Shown here one piece after another: positions 6,077 through 6,783 of a stretch of 6,783 nt of DNA. Made by a program: the position numbers and the translations under genes. How positions within the stretch are numbered: the first letter of the stretch is position 1; every line of letters begins with the position of its first letter. The notes under the pieces are model-generated. The model saw only the letters and a program-made list of their open reading frames with translations, did not search any database and had not been told where the DNA came from. Source of the DNA: Eubacterium sp. (GTDB lineage Bacteria > Bacillota > Clostridia > Oscillospirales > Acutalibacteraceae); contig JAIDLO010000035.1 of the NCBI GenBank assembly GCA_029050995.1, positions 1 through 6,783 of the forward strand, written 5' to 3'.

Positions 6077-6778
6077 ATGAAAAGGATTTTAATTATCGAG
6101 GATGACTTAAATATTCAGACACTTGAAAAGGATTATCTTGAAGCAAACGGCTTTTCCGTTAAAACGGCAGGCAATGGTACAGACGGACTTAATCTTGCGT
6201 TAAACGAGGAATTTGATTTGATTCTGCTTGATATTATGCTGCCCGGAATAGACGGCTTGGAGATTTGCCGCAGAATCCGCGATATTGTTGATATTCCGAT
6301 TCTGCTTGTCAGCGCAAAAAAAGAAGACCTTGATAAAATCAAAGGTCTTGGCTATGGTGCAGACGATTACATTGTTAAGCCGTTTTCGCCGAGCGAGCTT
6401 GTTGCAAGAGTTATTGCACATATCGGCAGATATCAGCGCTTAACCGCAAATAAAGAACCGAAAGAAAAAAAGGCTGACGAATTCATTGAGATTGACAGCC
6501 TGAAGCTTGACGGAAAATCACGCAGAGCTTATGTTGACGAGGCAGAAATTGTGCTTACAAACAAGGAATTTGATTTGCTTTATTTCCTTGCCGCAAGCCC
6601 CGATACCGTTTACAGCAAGGAAGAGCTTTTCAATAAAATATGGCAGTACGATTCTATCGGCGAAACCTCAACCGTTACTGTTCATGTAAACAGAATCCGA
6701 GATAAAATCAAAGAGATTGATGACAATCTTGATTATATCCATACAGTTTGGGGAAAAGGATATAGGTTTAATAAATAA
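6077..6778 (+). CDS. OmpR/PhoB-family response regulator
   Basis: This is a 233-residue DNA-binding regulator of normal family length. The receiver domain (1 to about 118) has the acidic pocket D9/D10, phosphoacceptor D52 in LLDIMLPG, S79 as the switch Ser/Thr, and K101-P102. A linker rich in Lys and Glu (about 124-135) leads to the winged-helix Trans_Reg_C domain (about 137-232). That domain has LTNKEFDLLYFLA (160-172), the recognition-helix region TVTVHVNRIRDKI (199-211) and the wing end TVWGKGYRF (223-231). It should be phosphorylated by the kinase encoded just upstream and control genes by binding direct repeats. Kinase before regulator is the less common order. Only five bases follow the stop, so its terminator and any further operon genes are outside the window. 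Confidence 0.96.
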   Translation: MKRILIIEDDLNIQTLEKDYLEANGFSVKTAGNGTDGLNLALNEEFDLILLDIMLPGIDGLEICRRIRDIVDIPILLVSAKKEDLDKIKGLGYGADDYIVKPFSPSELVARVIAHIGRYQRLTANKEPKEKKADEFIEIDSLKLDGKSRRAYVDEAEIVLTNKEFDLLYFLAASPDTVYSKEELFNKIWQYDSIGETSTVTVHVNRIRDKIKEIDDNLDYIHTVWGKGYRFNK

Positions 6779-6783
6779 AAGAG

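Overview
The window looks like chromosome of a low-GC Firmicute, most likely a gut or rumen clostridium of the Oscillospirales/Ruminococcus kind. This is inferred from A/T-rich spacers, strong GGAGG-type ribosome binding sites, consensus sigma-A promoters, intrinsic terminators, a BioY biotin transporter with a BirA-type operator, and OmpR/PhoB-type two-component genes. There are no insertion sequences, CRISPR arrays, phage genes or broken genes. The genus cannot be fixed from the sequence alone.

Layout: a tRNA-Val(TAC) on the + strand (2-77) ends in a terminator and faces a minus-strand block. Read in its own direction (right to left), that block is bioY (3402-2836), a DUF1284 cysteine-rich protein (2849-2553, overlapping bioY by 14 nt), a combined terminator/promoter element (about 2495-2541), a short-chain dehydrogenase (2475-1645), an MFS/GPH transporter (1620-163), and a terminator. 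A 148-bp divergent control region (3403-3550) separates bioY from a plus-strand operon: a PHP-domain metallohydrolase (3551-4543), a sensor histidine kinase (4546-6063) and an OmpR-type response regulator (6077-6778).

How the genes work together: bioY and DUF1284 form a translationally coupled pair. Its promoter (TTGACA, 17-bp spacer, TATAAA) is overlapped by TTGTCAACC-N14-GGTTTACAA, which matches the BirA operator, so biotin repression is a confident inference. The SDR and GPH transporter form a second pair that probably imports and oxidises or reduces one small molecule. Their own promoter lies inside the hairpin that should terminate the bioY-DUF1284 transcript. The PHP hydrolase, kinase and regulator are packed with gaps of 2 and 13 nt, suggesting that the phosphatase-like enzyme and the signalling pair serve one response. 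Its signal is unknown.

Most of the window is ordinary. The parts most worth a second look are the terminator with a promoter in its loop, the BirA-controlled DUF1284 gene, the PHP/two-component operon, and the altered substrate/cation-site residues of the GPH transporter.
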